Origin: Nocardioides terrae
Lineage (GTDB): Bacteria > Actinomycetota > Actinomycetes > Propionibacteriales > Nocardioidaceae
Length of the DNA: 64,000 nt
Assembly (NCBI RefSeq): GCF_900112345.1
Contig: NZ_FOLB01000003.1
Location: 1-64,000 of the forward strand
Direction of reading: 5' to 3'
A program made the translations under genes and the position numbers. Position 1 is the stretch's first letter; every line of letters starts with the position of its first letter. Positions 8,167-16,529 of this stretch are shown one piece after another. The notes below the pieces were generated by a model, which saw nothing but the letters and a program-made list of their open reading frames with translations, was not told the origin of the DNA and ran no database searches.

Positions 8167-9403
8167 GGGTGGCCTCCTGGGAGTCGGAAATGAGGTCTTC
8201 GAGTACGGCGGCGGTCTGCTCGGCCACCGCGCTCCAGCTGAACAGCTCGCGGACCCGCAGCCGGCCCGCCTTCCCCATGGCGGCCCGTCGCTCGGGGTCG
8301 TCGAGCAGCGCGGCGATCGCGGCGCCCAGCGCACCGACGTCGCCGGGCTCGACGACGTCGGCGCAGAGCCCGTCGGGGCCGACCACCTCGGGGATCGCGC
8401 CGGCCCGGGACACCACCAGCGGCGTCTCGCAGGCCATCAGCTCGGCAGTGGGCAGCGAGAAGCCCTCGTAGAGCGACGGCACGCAGGCCAGCTCGGCCGA
8501 CCCCATCAGGGTGACCAGCTCCTCATCGGTGAGGCCGCTGGCGAAGCGGACCCGGTCCGCGATGCCCAGCCGGTCGATGAGCCGCTCGGTGACCCCGCCC
8601 GGCTTGGGCTTGGTCACGAGCACGAGCTCGAGGTCGCGCTCGGTGACGAGCTTGGCGAAGGCCTCGAGCAGGACGGAGATGCCCTTCAGCGGCGCGTCGG
8701 CGCTCGCCATCGCGAGCAGCCGACCCGGGACCCGCGGTCCGGCCGGCGGGGTGAACCGGTCGTCGACGCCGAGCAGGACGGTGGTGATCCGGGCCTGGTC
8801 CACGCCGAACTCGCGCACGACGTCGTGGCGCGACGACTCCGACGGGGTGATCACCGCCCGCATCCGCGGCGCGACCCTCTTCTGCATCCGCAGGAAGCTG
8901 TACCAGCGCCACACGCCCAGCTTCTTCATGACCCAGGGCGCCGCCCGGAGCTCGATGCGCCGGTCCATGGTGATCGGGTGGTGGATGACCGAGGCCAGCG
9001 GGAGGCCGAGCCGCTCCACCTCCAGCAGCGGCGTGGCGAGCGTCTGGTTGTCGAGGACGACGTCGAAGTCGTCGACGCGGTCGCGCAGGAGCCTGACCAC
9101 CCGGCGGGCGAAGGTGAGCGGCTCCGGGAACGCGCCGCTGCGCATGCGCAGCCACTCCTCGACGTCGACCAGGTCGCGGAACTCGCTCGGCCGGGGGTTC
9201 CGGAACTCGTCGCCGGGCCGGTAGAGGTCGAGGCTCGGGACCTTGGTGAGGGCGACCCCGTCGTCGAGCTCGGGGTAGGGCTGACCGGAGAAGACCTCGA
9301 CGGTGTGCCCCTGCTCGACGAGCGCCCGGCTCAGCCGCTGGACATAGATCCCCTGGCCACCCACGTGGGGCTTGCTGCGGTAGGACAGCAGCGCGATCCG
9401 CAT
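8153..9403 (-). CDS. GT4-family glycosyltransferase (GT-B fold)
   Basis: The 416-aa protein begins MRIALLSYRSKPHVGGQGIY, the GT-B N-terminal glycine loop that seats the acceptor. The donor-binding half has GVDDRFTPPAG, the SADAPLKGISVLLEAFAKL region and the family EX7E motif in PSLYEGFSLPTAELMACETP (about residues 320-339). Substrate could be a nucleotide sugar transferred to a lipid or small molecule; no sugar-supply genes are adjacent. A GAAAGGG ribosome binding site precedes the ATG. It is the first gene of the three-gene overlapping operon. Confidence 0.85.
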   Translation of the reverse strand: MRIALLSYRSKPHVGGQGIYVQRLSRALVEQGHTVEVFSGQPYPELDDGVALTKVPSLDLYRPGDEFRNPRPSEFRDLVDVEEWLRMRSGAFPEPLTFARRVVRLLRDRVDDFDVVLDNQTLATPLLEVERLGLPLASVIHHPITMDRRIELRAAPWVMKKLGVWRWYSFLRMQKRVAPRMRAVITPSESSRHDVVREFGVDQARITTVLLGVDDRFTPPAGPRVPGRLLAMASADAPLKGISVLLEAFAKLVTERDLELVLVTKPKPGGVTERLIDRLGIADRVRFASGLTDEELVTLMGSAELACVPSLYEGFSLPTAELMACETPLVVSRAGAIPEVVGPDGLCADVVEPGDVGALGAAIAALLDDPERRAAMGKAGRLRVRELFSWSAVAEQTAAVLEDLISDSQEATRAHR

Positions 9404-9484
9404 GTCGACCCTTTCACGGCCCCGAACGAGAACGGGTTGTCTACTAGCAGGTAGCCAGCGCGGCCAAGCGTAGCTGCGGCGCTG

Positions 9485-10474
9485 TCACGCCTCGCTGGAG
9501 TGTCCGGGGAAGACGTGCGCCGCCGGGTCGATCACCGCGGCGGCGTTGTTCACGGCGGTGGCGGCCTCGCCGAAGCCGACCGCGATCAGCCGCACCTTGC
9601 CCGGATAGTCGGTGACGTCCCCGGCAGCGAAGACCCGCGGCACACTGGTGTGCATCGCGTGGTCGACGACGATGTGCCGCTTCGACGTCTCCATCCCCCA
9701 CTCCTGCAGCGGCCCGAGGTCGGCCACGAACCCGAGCGCGGCGATCACCGCCTGCGCCTTGCGGGTCACCGGCTCGCCGGCCACGGACAGGTCGACCTCC
9801 TCGACCACCGGGTCGCCGCGCAGGGCGGTCACCTCGGCGTGGGTGATGATCTCGACGCCGGCCGCGCGGACGGCCGCGACGGTCCGCTCGTGGGCGCGGA
9901 ACGCGTCACGGCGGTGCACCAGCGTGACCGAGGCCGCGACCGGCTCGAGGTGCTGCGCCCAGTCGAAGGCGGTGTCGCCGCCGCCGACGATGACGACGTC
10001 CTTGCCGGCGTACGGCGCGAAGGAGGGCACGAAGAACTCCAGCCCGCACCCCAGCCAGCCGTCGCCGGCCGGCAGCGGGCGCGGCGTGAACTTGCCGATC
10101 CCCGCCGTCACGAGCAGCGCCTTGGCGACCACGACGCCGCCGTCGTCGAACCCGACCCGCAGCTCGTCCTCGCGGTGGTCGAGGCTGGTCGCGGTGCGCC
10201 CCAGCAGGTACGTCGGCTCGGCCGACGCGGCCTGCTCGACGAGCGCCTCCACCAGCTCGCGGCCCCTGATCGACGGGAAGCCCGCGACGTCGAAGATGGC
10301 CTTCTCCGGATACATCGCGGTGATCTGGCCGCCCAGCTCCGGCAGCGAGTCGGCCACCGCCACCCGGAGGCCGCGGAACCCGGCGTAGTAGGCGGCGAAC
10401 AGGCCGGTCGGTCCGGCTCCGACCACGAGCAGATCGGTGTCGACGTGGGGGCCAGGCCGATCGGAGGCGGTCAC
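9485..10474 (-). CDS. Ferredoxin-NADP+ reductase, thioredoxin-reductase-like type
   Basis: The protein is a two-dinucleotide-domain flavoprotein: FAD motif LLVVGAGPTGLFAAYYAG, conserved ELGGQITAMYPEKAIFDVAG, NADPH motif VVIVGGGDTAFDWAQHL, and the C-terminal FAD signature VPRVFAAGDVTDYPGKVRLI. The CxxC redox pair of thioredoxin reductase is absent, as in YumC-type ferredoxin reductases, so it should move electrons between NADPH and ferredoxin or flavodoxin. I choose GTG 10474 (V-T-A-S-D-R); the frame also allows TTG 10510. No ferredoxin gene is adjacent. Confidence 0.85.
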   Translation of the reverse strand: MTASDRPGPHVDTDLLVVGAGPTGLFAAYYAGFRGLRVAVADSLPELGGQITAMYPEKAIFDVAGFPSIRGRELVEALVEQAASAEPTYLLGRTATSLDHREDELRVGFDDGGVVVAKALLVTAGIGKFTPRPLPAGDGWLGCGLEFFVPSFAPYAGKDVVIVGGGDTAFDWAQHLEPVAASVTLVHRRDAFRAHERTVAAVRAAGVEIITHAEVTALRGDPVVEEVDLSVAGEPVTRKAQAVIAALGFVADLGPLQEWGMETSKRHIVVDHAMHTSVPRVFAAGDVTDYPGKVRLIAVGFGEAATAVNNAAAVIDPAAHVFPGHSSEA

Positions 10475-10536
10475 CTTCGCGATCCTGCCGTTCCCGCGTC
10501 CGCGGCTCAAGGGGCTGGGGATCTAGGGTTGGCCGC

Positions 10537-11196
10537 GTGGAGCAGTCCAGGACGAGGCACGCCGGGCAGGTCCTGCGCGCCCACCCGTCGGCGATCCTGC
10601 TGGCCGGCCAGCTGGTGGTGGTGCTGAGCTGGCCGTTCCTCGACGGATCGACACCGGGCCGCGCGTCCCTCGGCGTCATCCAGCTCCTCGTGGTGCTCAG
10701 CGCCGTGGCCGCCGTACGCCTCACCCCCGCGCTGACCTGGGTGGCGCTCCTGCTCGGCGCGCCGGCGACGGTCTTCGCCGTCTGGGAGGCGGTCTCCCCC
10801 GGGTCCGACTGGGTCGTGCTGACCTCGGCGATCTTCCACGTGCCGTTCTACGGCTTCGTCTCCTACGCGATGATCCGCTACCTCTTCGACGACGACCGGA
10901 TCACCCGCGACGAGATCTTCGCGACCGGCGCCGCGTTCACGGTCGTCGCGTGGGGCTTCGCCTATCTCTACGCAGGCGTCCAGGTCGTCTGGCCGGGCTC
11001 GTTCGGCCCGCACCGCGACTGGTACGAGCTGCTCTTCCTGTCCTTCAGCACGATGAGCAACACCGGCCTGTCCGACCTGGTGCCGAGCCTGGGCCACGCC
11101 CGCTCGGTGGTGATGGTCGAGATGGTCGTCGGCGTCTTCTACATCGGCCTGGTGATCGCCCGCATCGTCGGCCTCGCCGGCCGGCCGCGGGCCTGA
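10537..11196 (+). CDS. Ion-channel-like membrane protein with degenerate K+ filter
   Basis: The 219-aa protein has about five hydrophobic segments: near 17-34, 46-60, 65-84, 132-148 and 188-213. The last two flank a pore-helix-like stretch FLSFSTMSNTGLSDLVPSLG (167-186), the position of the two-TM ion channel pore loop. The potassium filter TVGYGD is here NTGLSD (175-180). It may be a relative of bacterial K+ channels that conducts another ion or does not conduct. GTG 10537 is 7 nt after TAGGGT (10524-10529), a leaderless-type start. It is divergent from the ferredoxin reductase. Confidence 0.65.
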   Translation: MEQSRTRHAGQVLRAHPSAILLAGQLVVVLSWPFLDGSTPGRASLGVIQLLVVLSAVAAVRLTPALTWVALLLGAPATVFAVWEAVSPGSDWVVLTSAIFHVPFYGFVSYAMIRYLFDDDRITRDEIFATGAAFTVVAWGFAYLYAGVQVVWPGSFGPHRDWYELLFLSFSTMSNTGLSDLVPSLGHARSVVMVEMVVGVFYIGLVIARIVGLAGRPRA

Positions 11197-11211
11197 CCGC
11201 TCGGCCGGCTC

Positions 11212-11247
11212 GGCGGCGGGATCGGCGGCGGGATCGGCGGCGGGATC
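11212..11247. repeat. Three perfect 12-bp tandem repeats upstream of the AbrB-family gene
   Basis: GGCGGCGGGATC occurs three times head to tail, followed by a partial copy (GACGGCGGC). The array lies 10 bp upstream of the TAGCAT -10 box of the AbrB-family gene, in the -20 to -60 zone, and 16 bp after the stop of the preceding gene. It may be slippage DNA or a multi-copy binding site. Confidence 0.7.
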
Positions 11248-11271
11248 GACGGCGGCTAGCATCGACGTCCG

Positions 11272-12327
11272 ATGGGCGGCGAACGGACGCGGGCGCAGGG
11301 TCTCGCACTGGTGCTGGGCGTCACCGTCGTCGCGAGCGTCGTCTTCCAGCTCGCCGGCCTGCCGTCGGCGGTCATGTTCGGCTCCCTGCTCGGCGGCATC
11401 GTCCATGCGTTGACCTCCGAGACCGACCTGCGGCTGCCGCCGTCCTCCTTCCGCCTCGGCCAGGCGTTGGTCGGCGTGATCGTCGGCTCCTCCGTCAGCC
11501 TCGACGCGCTGCGCGCCATGGGCCACCAGGCGGTGGCGATCGGGCTCGTCACGGTCGGCACGACGCTGATCAGCCTCGCGGCCGGCGCCCTGCTGGCGCT
11601 GCGCCGCGACGTCTCCCGCGTGACCGGCGCGTTCGCGATGATCGCCGGCGGCGCCTCCGGCGTGGTGGCGCTCGCGCGTGACCTCGGCGCGGACGACCGG
11701 GTGGTCACGGTCGTGCAGTACCTCCGGGTCCTGCTCGTCCTGCTGATGATGCCGCTCATCACCACCGTCGTCTTCCACCCCGAGCACGGGGTCGGGACGC
11801 TCGGGACGGAGCAGACGCACCTCGGCCCCGACCTCGCGTACGTCGTCGCGACACTGGTCGTCGGCGTCGCCCTGGCCCGGCTGATCCCGATCACCAGCTC
11901 GATCCTGCTCGCACCGCTGGCCGTGGGTGCGGTGCTGGCGTCGTCGGGCTGGCTGGGCACGGTCGAGGTGCCCGTGCCGCTGCAGTGGCTGGCCTACGCG
12001 CTGATCGGCGTCCAGGTCGGGCTGCGGTTCACCCGGTCGAGCGTCGCCTCGATCACCCGGATGCTGCCGGTCGTCGTCCTGCTCATGGTCGGCATGATCG
12101 TCGCGACCGCCCTGATGGGGTCGCTGCTCGCGCTGCTCACCCCGGTGGACGGGCTGACCGCCTACCTCGCGACCACGCCGGGCGGGCTCTTCGCCGTGCT
12201 CGCCACCGCGGCAGACTCCGGGTCCGACACCACCTACGTCATGGCGGTCCAGCTGGTCCGGCTCCTGGTGATCCTGGCCTTCACGCCGCTGCTGGCCCGG
12301 ATGCTCGGCCGCGGGGTGCGGGACTGA
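11272..12327 (+). CDS. AbrB-family integral membrane protein (duplicated domain)
   Basis: The 351-aa protein consists of two similar halves of four to five membrane helices each, as in the AbrB/putative ammonia monooxygenase family: LAGLPSAVMFGSLLGGIVHA with ALVGVIVGSSVSLDALRAMG in the first half, and LAPLAVGAVLASSGWLGTVE with LIGVQVGLRFTRSSVASITR in the second. The glycine-rich GGASGVVALARDLGADDR and TTPGGLFAVLATAADSGSD are the matching conserved turns. The family name is historical; no enzyme or regulator activity is established. The ATG follows TAGCAT by 9 nt. Confidence 0.8.
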   Translation: MGGERTRAQGLALVLGVTVVASVVFQLAGLPSAVMFGSLLGGIVHALTSETDLRLPPSSFRLGQALVGVIVGSSVSLDALRAMGHQAVAIGLVTVGTTLISLAAGALLALRRDVSRVTGAFAMIAGGASGVVALARDLGADDRVVTVVQYLRVLLVLLMMPLITTVVFHPEHGVGTLGTEQTHLGPDLAYVVATLVVGVALARLIPITSSILLAPLAVGAVLASSGWLGTVEVPVPLQWLAYALIGVQVGLRFTRSSVASITRMLPVVVLLMVGMIVATALMGSLLALLTPVDGLTAYLATTPGGLFAVLATAADSGSDTTYVMAVQLVRLLVILAFTPLLARMLGRGVRD

Positions 12328-12345
12328 GCCGGTCGACCGGACCGG

Positions 12346-13635
12346 TCACGCCTCCGGCGTACGCGCCGTCGTGACGAGCGACGAGCGGGAGATGACGGCT
12401 CGGGTGCGGCGGCGGTAGCGCACGATCTGCGCCAGGCCGACGGCCCAGAGCAGGTATTGCAGCGACATCGCCCAGCCGAACGCGTCGGGGGTGTAGGCCG
12501 AACCGCTGCCCGGGGTGCGCCAGTCGAGGACCCAGCCGATGGCGAGCACCAGGAGCAGGGTCGCGATGAAGCCGCCCTGGTTGACGATGCCGCTGGCGCT
12601 CGCGAGCCGGTGGCCGGGGTTGACCGTCCGCGCGACGTCGAAGCCGATCATCGACGCCGGCCCGCCCGTGCCGACCACGATCACCAGCAGCGCGATCAGG
12701 CCGAGCGGTGCGTCGCCCGGCCACAGCAGCACGGCGGTCCAGACGACGACCTCGCCACCGATCACCCACAGGCTCAGGGTCGAGCGGTGCCACGGCTCGC
12801 GGCCGATCGCCCAGCCGAGCAGCGGCCCGACGAACATGACCGTGAGCGTCATCAGGGTCAGCAGCAGGCCGGCCTCGTGGTCCGTGCGCCCCTCCCCGCG
12901 GACGAAGAACGGCAGCCCCCAGAGCAGGCCGAGCGCGTTGGCGCTGAAGGGGGTCGCGAAGTGGATCCAGAAGCCGAGCCGGGTGCCTGGGTGGCGCCAC
13001 GACTCACCGAGGCCGCGCAGGATCTCGCCGAGGGTCTGGCTGACGCCGCGCACGTTCGGCCGGCCGGGTGCGTCGTGCAGCAGGAAGAGCCCGACCAGCG
13101 CCACGACGGGGCCGGCCAGCGACGCGCCGACGTAGGCCTTCGTCCAGCCGAGGTTGCTCAGCGCCCACGTCATCGGGATGGCCGCGACGATCGCGCCGAG
13201 CTGGCCGACCGTGCCGCACAGGGTCGTCATCAGCGGGATCCGCCGCAGCGGGAACCAGGCGGCGATGATCCGCAGCAGGCAGATGAAGATCATCGAGTCG
13301 CCGATGCCCACGCCGATGCGCGCGACGAGCGCCAGCGAATAGCTCTCGGCGAACGCGAAGCCGCTCTGCGCGACCGCCATCACCAGCGTCCCGGTCAGCA
13401 TGACCGTGCGCGGCCCGAACCGGTCGACCAGGATTCCGACGGGGACCTGCATGGCGGCGTAGACGATCAGCTGGAGCGTGGTGAACGTCGCCAGCTGCGC
13501 GGCCGAGATCCCGAACCGGTCCGCCGCAACCAGGCCGGCGACCGCGAGCGAGGAGCGGTTGAAGACGGCGAGGAAGTAGGCCGCGATGGCGATCCCCCAC
13601 ACCAGCCAGGCACGCCGTCCGACGGTCTCACTCAC
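12346..13635 (-). CDS. MFS transporter (12 TM)
   Basis: The 429-aa protein has twelve predicted helices, the MFS motif A analogue VPVGILVDRFGPRTVMLTG between helices 2 and 3 (about residues 67-85), the R-x-G-x-G-x-x-D motif in VARIGVGIGDSMIFICLLRI and a central loop. The LRRIPLMTTLCGTVGQLGAI segment and overall style match the group related to nitrate/oxalate and aromatic-acid carriers; the substrate is not predictable. Start GTG 13635 lies 7 nt after TACCCT on the minus strand. The gene converges on the AbrB-family gene. Confidence 0.8.
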   Translation of the reverse strand: MSETVGRRAWLVWGIAIAAYFLAVFNRSSLAVAGLVAADRFGISAAQLATFTTLQLIVYAAMQVPVGILVDRFGPRTVMLTGTLVMAVAQSGFAFAESYSLALVARIGVGIGDSMIFICLLRIIAAWFPLRRIPLMTTLCGTVGQLGAIVAAIPMTWALSNLGWTKAYVGASLAGPVVALVGLFLLHDAPGRPNVRGVSQTLGEILRGLGESWRHPGTRLGFWIHFATPFSANALGLLWGLPFFVRGEGRTDHEAGLLLTLMTLTVMFVGPLLGWAIGREPWHRSTLSLWVIGGEVVVWTAVLLWPGDAPLGLIALLVIVVGTGGPASMIGFDVARTVNPGHRLASASGIVNQGGFIATLLLVLAIGWVLDWRTPGSGSAYTPDAFGWAMSLQYLLWAVGLAQIVRYRRRTRAVISRSSLVTTARTPEA

Positions 13636-13699
13636 TCCCGCGAGGGTACGCCGGTGACGCGCCTCACTCGGCGGCGCGTCCGGGCGTAGTCTCGCGACC

Positions 13700-15304
13700 A
13701 TGGCCGAGCCGGTCGAGGAGGGGCGCCGGGCGTACGACGCCCGCCTGTGGCCGACGTGCGTCGCAGCCCTCTCCGAGGCCGAGCAGGAGTCCGCGCTCGA
13801 GCTGTCGGACCTGCGCCGGCTCGCCGTCGCACTGTTCCTCACCGGAGACCCCGTCCGGAGCCTGGACGTTCTCGCGCGTGGGCACCGTGCCGCGCTGGCC
13901 CAGCGCCAGTGGACGGCCGCCGCGGAGACGGCGTTCTGGCACGCGTGGACGCTCTACATCGCCGGAGAGCACGCCCGCGCCGCGGGCTGGCTCGCACGCG
14001 CCTGCACGATCGCCGAGGAGCACGACGTGGATGAGGCGGTGGCCGCGTTGCCGGCCACCGTCGAGGCGCGCCACCTCGTCGAGACGGGGAGGTCGGAGGA
14101 GGCTCTCGCGCTCGCGACGCAGGCAGTGGCATCAGGTCGTCGGCTCGACGCGCCGGACCTGCACGTCCTGGGGCTGCTGGGGGCGAGCATGGCGCTCATC
14201 CGGCTCGGTCGCGGCGCTGAGGCGATCCCTCGGCTCGACGAGGCGATGGCGACCGTCGAGGCCGACGAGCTGACGCCCACGGTCGCCGGTCTGGCCTACT
14301 GCGCGGTCCTCGCGGCCTGCCTGGCCCTGCATGACGTCCAACGCGCCGCGCAGTGGACGACCGCGCTCGCCGGCTGGTGCGAGACACAGTCGGGCCTGGT
14401 GCCCTACCGCGGCCAGTGCCTCGTCCACCGCACCCAGGTGCTCACCCTCGAGGGGGCGTGGCCGGCGGCCGACGCCCAGGGTCGGATGGCCTGCGCCGCG
14501 CTGGTCGGGCCACCCCAGGGCGACGCGTGGTACCACCTCGGCGAGCTGCAGCGGATGCGCGGTGACTTCACGGCGGCCGAGGACGCCTACCGTCGGGCGA
14601 ACACCGCGGGCCGCCAGCCCGAGCCCGGGCTCGCCCTGCTCCGGCTCGCCCAGGGCCGGGCCGAGGTGGCCGCTGCCGGGACCCGCCGGCTGATGGGGGA
14701 GCCAGGCCGCCTCGACCGGCCCGACGTCCTGGTCGCGCACGCCGAGGTGATGACCGCCGTCGGCGACCTCGACGCCGCCCGGGAGGCGGTGGAGGAGCTG
14801 GCCGCACTGGCCGGGCGGCTGGACTCGCCGGTGCTCACCGGGCGTGCGGCCGCGCTCCAGGGCGCGGTCGTGCTCGCCGACGACCAGCCGGCGCTCGCGC
14901 TCACCTGCTTGCGCAAGGCTGTCCACGTCTTCACCGAGCTCGGGCTCCCCTACCTCGCTGCACGGGTGCGCCCCCAGATCGCCCGGGCCCTCGACCTCCT
15001 CGGTGACCCCGAGGCCGCGGCCTTCGAGCGCGACGCCGCCCGGGCCGTCTTCGAGTCGCTCGGTGCGGCGGCCGACGCAGCGGCGCTGCGCGGTGAGGAG
15101 AGCCGCCCGGACGGTCTGACCGCCCGCGAGGTCGAGGTCATCCGGCTGATCGCCTCGGGCCGCTCCAACAAGGCGGTGGCCGAGACGCTGGTGCTCAGCG
15201 AGAAGACCGTCGCTCGCCATCTCGCGAACATCTACACCAAGCTCGCCATCTCCTCCCGCTCCGCCGCCACCGCCTACGCCTACGACCACGGGCTGGTCGG
15301 GTGA
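13700..15304 (+). CDS. LuxR-family regulator with TPR-type N-terminal region
   Basis: The 534-aa protein ends in a LuxR/GerE helix-turn-helix: [40 protein letters not shown] and [20 protein letters not shown] (about residues 475-532). The first 440 residues are alanine-rich helical hairpins of TPR type (for example [20 protein letters not shown]), with no P-loop, so it is not a full LAL/MalT ATPase. It probably senses a partner protein or ligand and controls the flavoprotein gene 88 bp downstream. The ATG is 7 nt after TAGTCT. Confidence 0.85.
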   Translation: MAEPVEEGRRAYDARLWPTCVAALSEAEQESALELSDLRRLAVALFLTGDPVRSLDVLARGHRAALAQRQWTAAAETAFWHAWTLYIAGEHARAAGWLARACTIAEEHDVDEAVAALPATVEARHLVETGRSEEALALATQAVASGRRLDAPDLHVLGLLGASMALIRLGRGAEAIPRLDEAMATVEADELTPTVAGLAYCAVLAACLALHDVQRAAQWTTALAGWCETQSGLVPYRGQCLVHRTQVLTLEGAWPAADAQGRMACAALVGPPQGDAWYHLGELQRMRGDFTAAEDAYRRANTAGRQPEPGLALLRLAQGRAEVAAAGTRRLMGEPGRLDRPDVLVAHAEVMTAVGDLDAAREAVEELAALAGRLDSPVLTGRAAALQGAVVLADDQPALALTCLRKAVHVFTELGLPYLAARVRPQIARALDLLGDPEAAAFERDAARAVFESLGAAADAAALRGEESRPDGLTAREVEVIRLIASGRSNKAVAETLVLSEKTVARHLANIYTKLAISSRSAATAYAYDHGLVG

Positions 15305-15392
15305 CCCTGCACAATTCGAACCATCGGGCCCGTGGCCGCAATGGGCATCCCGGCCGACGCGGTGGGTGACCCGCCGCTCCTAGCGTCCCCTC

Positions 15393-16529
15393 ATGGATAT
15401 CGACACCCGACACGTTCAGACCGTCATCGTCGGAGCCGGCCAATCCGGCCTCGCCACCGCCCACCACCTGCGGCGCCTCGGCGTCGAGTGCGTGCTCGTC
15501 GACGGGCACGCCCGTGTGGGAGACCAGTGGCGGGAGCGCTACGACTCGCTGCTGCTCAACTCGCCCGCCTACCGCGACGGCCTGCCCGGACGCCCCTTCC
15601 CGGCGCCCAAGTGGTCATACCCCAGAGGTCGCGACATGGCCGACTACCTCGAGGCGTACGCCGAGGGGATGGACCTCCTCCTCGGGACGACCGTGACCTC
15701 GGTCGAACGCCGCGAGGACGGCGGCTTCCGTGTCGACTGCGGCGACACGGTCCTCCTGGCCGACGCCGTCGTGATCGCGACGGGCGGCGAGCGCAACCCT
15801 CGGGTGCCCGAGGTGGCAGGAGCCCTCGATCCCGGCATCCGCCAGCTCCATGCCAGCCAGTACCGGGCCCCTGACCAGCTCCTCCCCGGCCCGGTCCTGA
15901 TCGTCGGCGCCGGTCAGTCCGGCGCAGATCTGGCGCTGGAGGCCGCCGCTGCCGGCCATGAGACCTGGCTGTCCGGGCCGATCCGGAAGGAGGTCCCGGT
16001 CGACATCGGCACCTTGGGGTTCCGCCGCATCTTCCCGGTCCTGTGGTTCGTCTGGAACCACGTCCTCACCACAGCCACCCCGGTCGGCCGCCGTGCGCAG
16101 CCCAAGGTCCGCAACGGCGCCGCCCCTCTCGTGCGGGTGAAGTCCAAGCACCTCCGGGCGGCCGGGGTGCGCCACCTGCCCGCGCACACGACGGCGACGA
16201 CCGATGGGCTCCCCACGCTCGAGGACGGCACGGTGGTCGAGGCGGCCAACGTGCTGTGGTGCACCGGCTACCGGCAGGACTTCTCCGTGCTCCGCATGTC
16301 CGTCACCGGGCCGGACGGCTGGCCCACCGACGTCAACGGTGTCATGCGTGACCTGCCCGGGCTCTACTTCATGGGCCTGCTGTTCCAGCGGGGCTTCTAC
16401 TCGATGCTCATCGGTGGCGTCGGCCGGGACGCCGAGCGGATCGCCGCGCACATCGCGGGGTACGTGCGGGGCACTTCGTCGCCGAGGCTCACTTGGTCGC
16501 CTCCATCATCTGCCGCAGCTCCTTCTTGA
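15393..16529 (+). CDS. FAD/NAD(P)-binding flavoprotein monooxygenase-like protein
   Basis: The 378-aa protein has FAD motif [20 protein letters not shown] (11-30), [18 protein letters not shown], and NADP motif [20 protein letters not shown] (about 170). The C-terminal [13 protein letters not shown] matches the ATG-like motif of group B monooxygenases (YUC/ArsO/CzcO-like). A classical FxGxxxHxxxW fingerprint is not intact (QLHASQY). The last 41 bp overlap the 3' end of uvrB on the other strand, so its terminal residues are antisense to uvrB codons. It follows TAGCGT by 6 nt. It may be an oxidase controlled by the adjacent LuxR protein. Confidence 0.8.
   Translation: MDIDTRHVQTVIVGAGQSGLATAHHLRRLGVECVLVDGHARVGDQWRERYDSLLLNSPAYRDGLPGRPFPAPKWSYPRGRDMADYLEAYAEGMDLLLGTTVTSVERREDGGFRVDCGDTVLLADAVVIATGGERNPRVPEVAGALDPGIRQLHASQYRAPDQLLPGPVLIVGAGQSGADLALEAAAAGHETWLSGPIRKEVPVDIGTLGFRRIFPVLWFVWNHVLTTATPVGRRAQPKVRNGAAPLVRVKSKHLRAAGVRHLPAHTTATTDGLPTLEDGTVVEAANVLWCTGYRQDFSVLRMSVTGPDGWPTDVNGVMRDLPGLYFMGLLFQRGFYSMLIGGVGRDAERIAAHIAGYVRGTSSPRLTWSPPSSAAAPS

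Noticed and set aside
9404..9484. Extra small gene between the glycosyltransferase and the ferredoxin reductase
   Set aside because: Only 81 bp, no start with a ribosome binding site; it is the glycosyltransferase promoter region.
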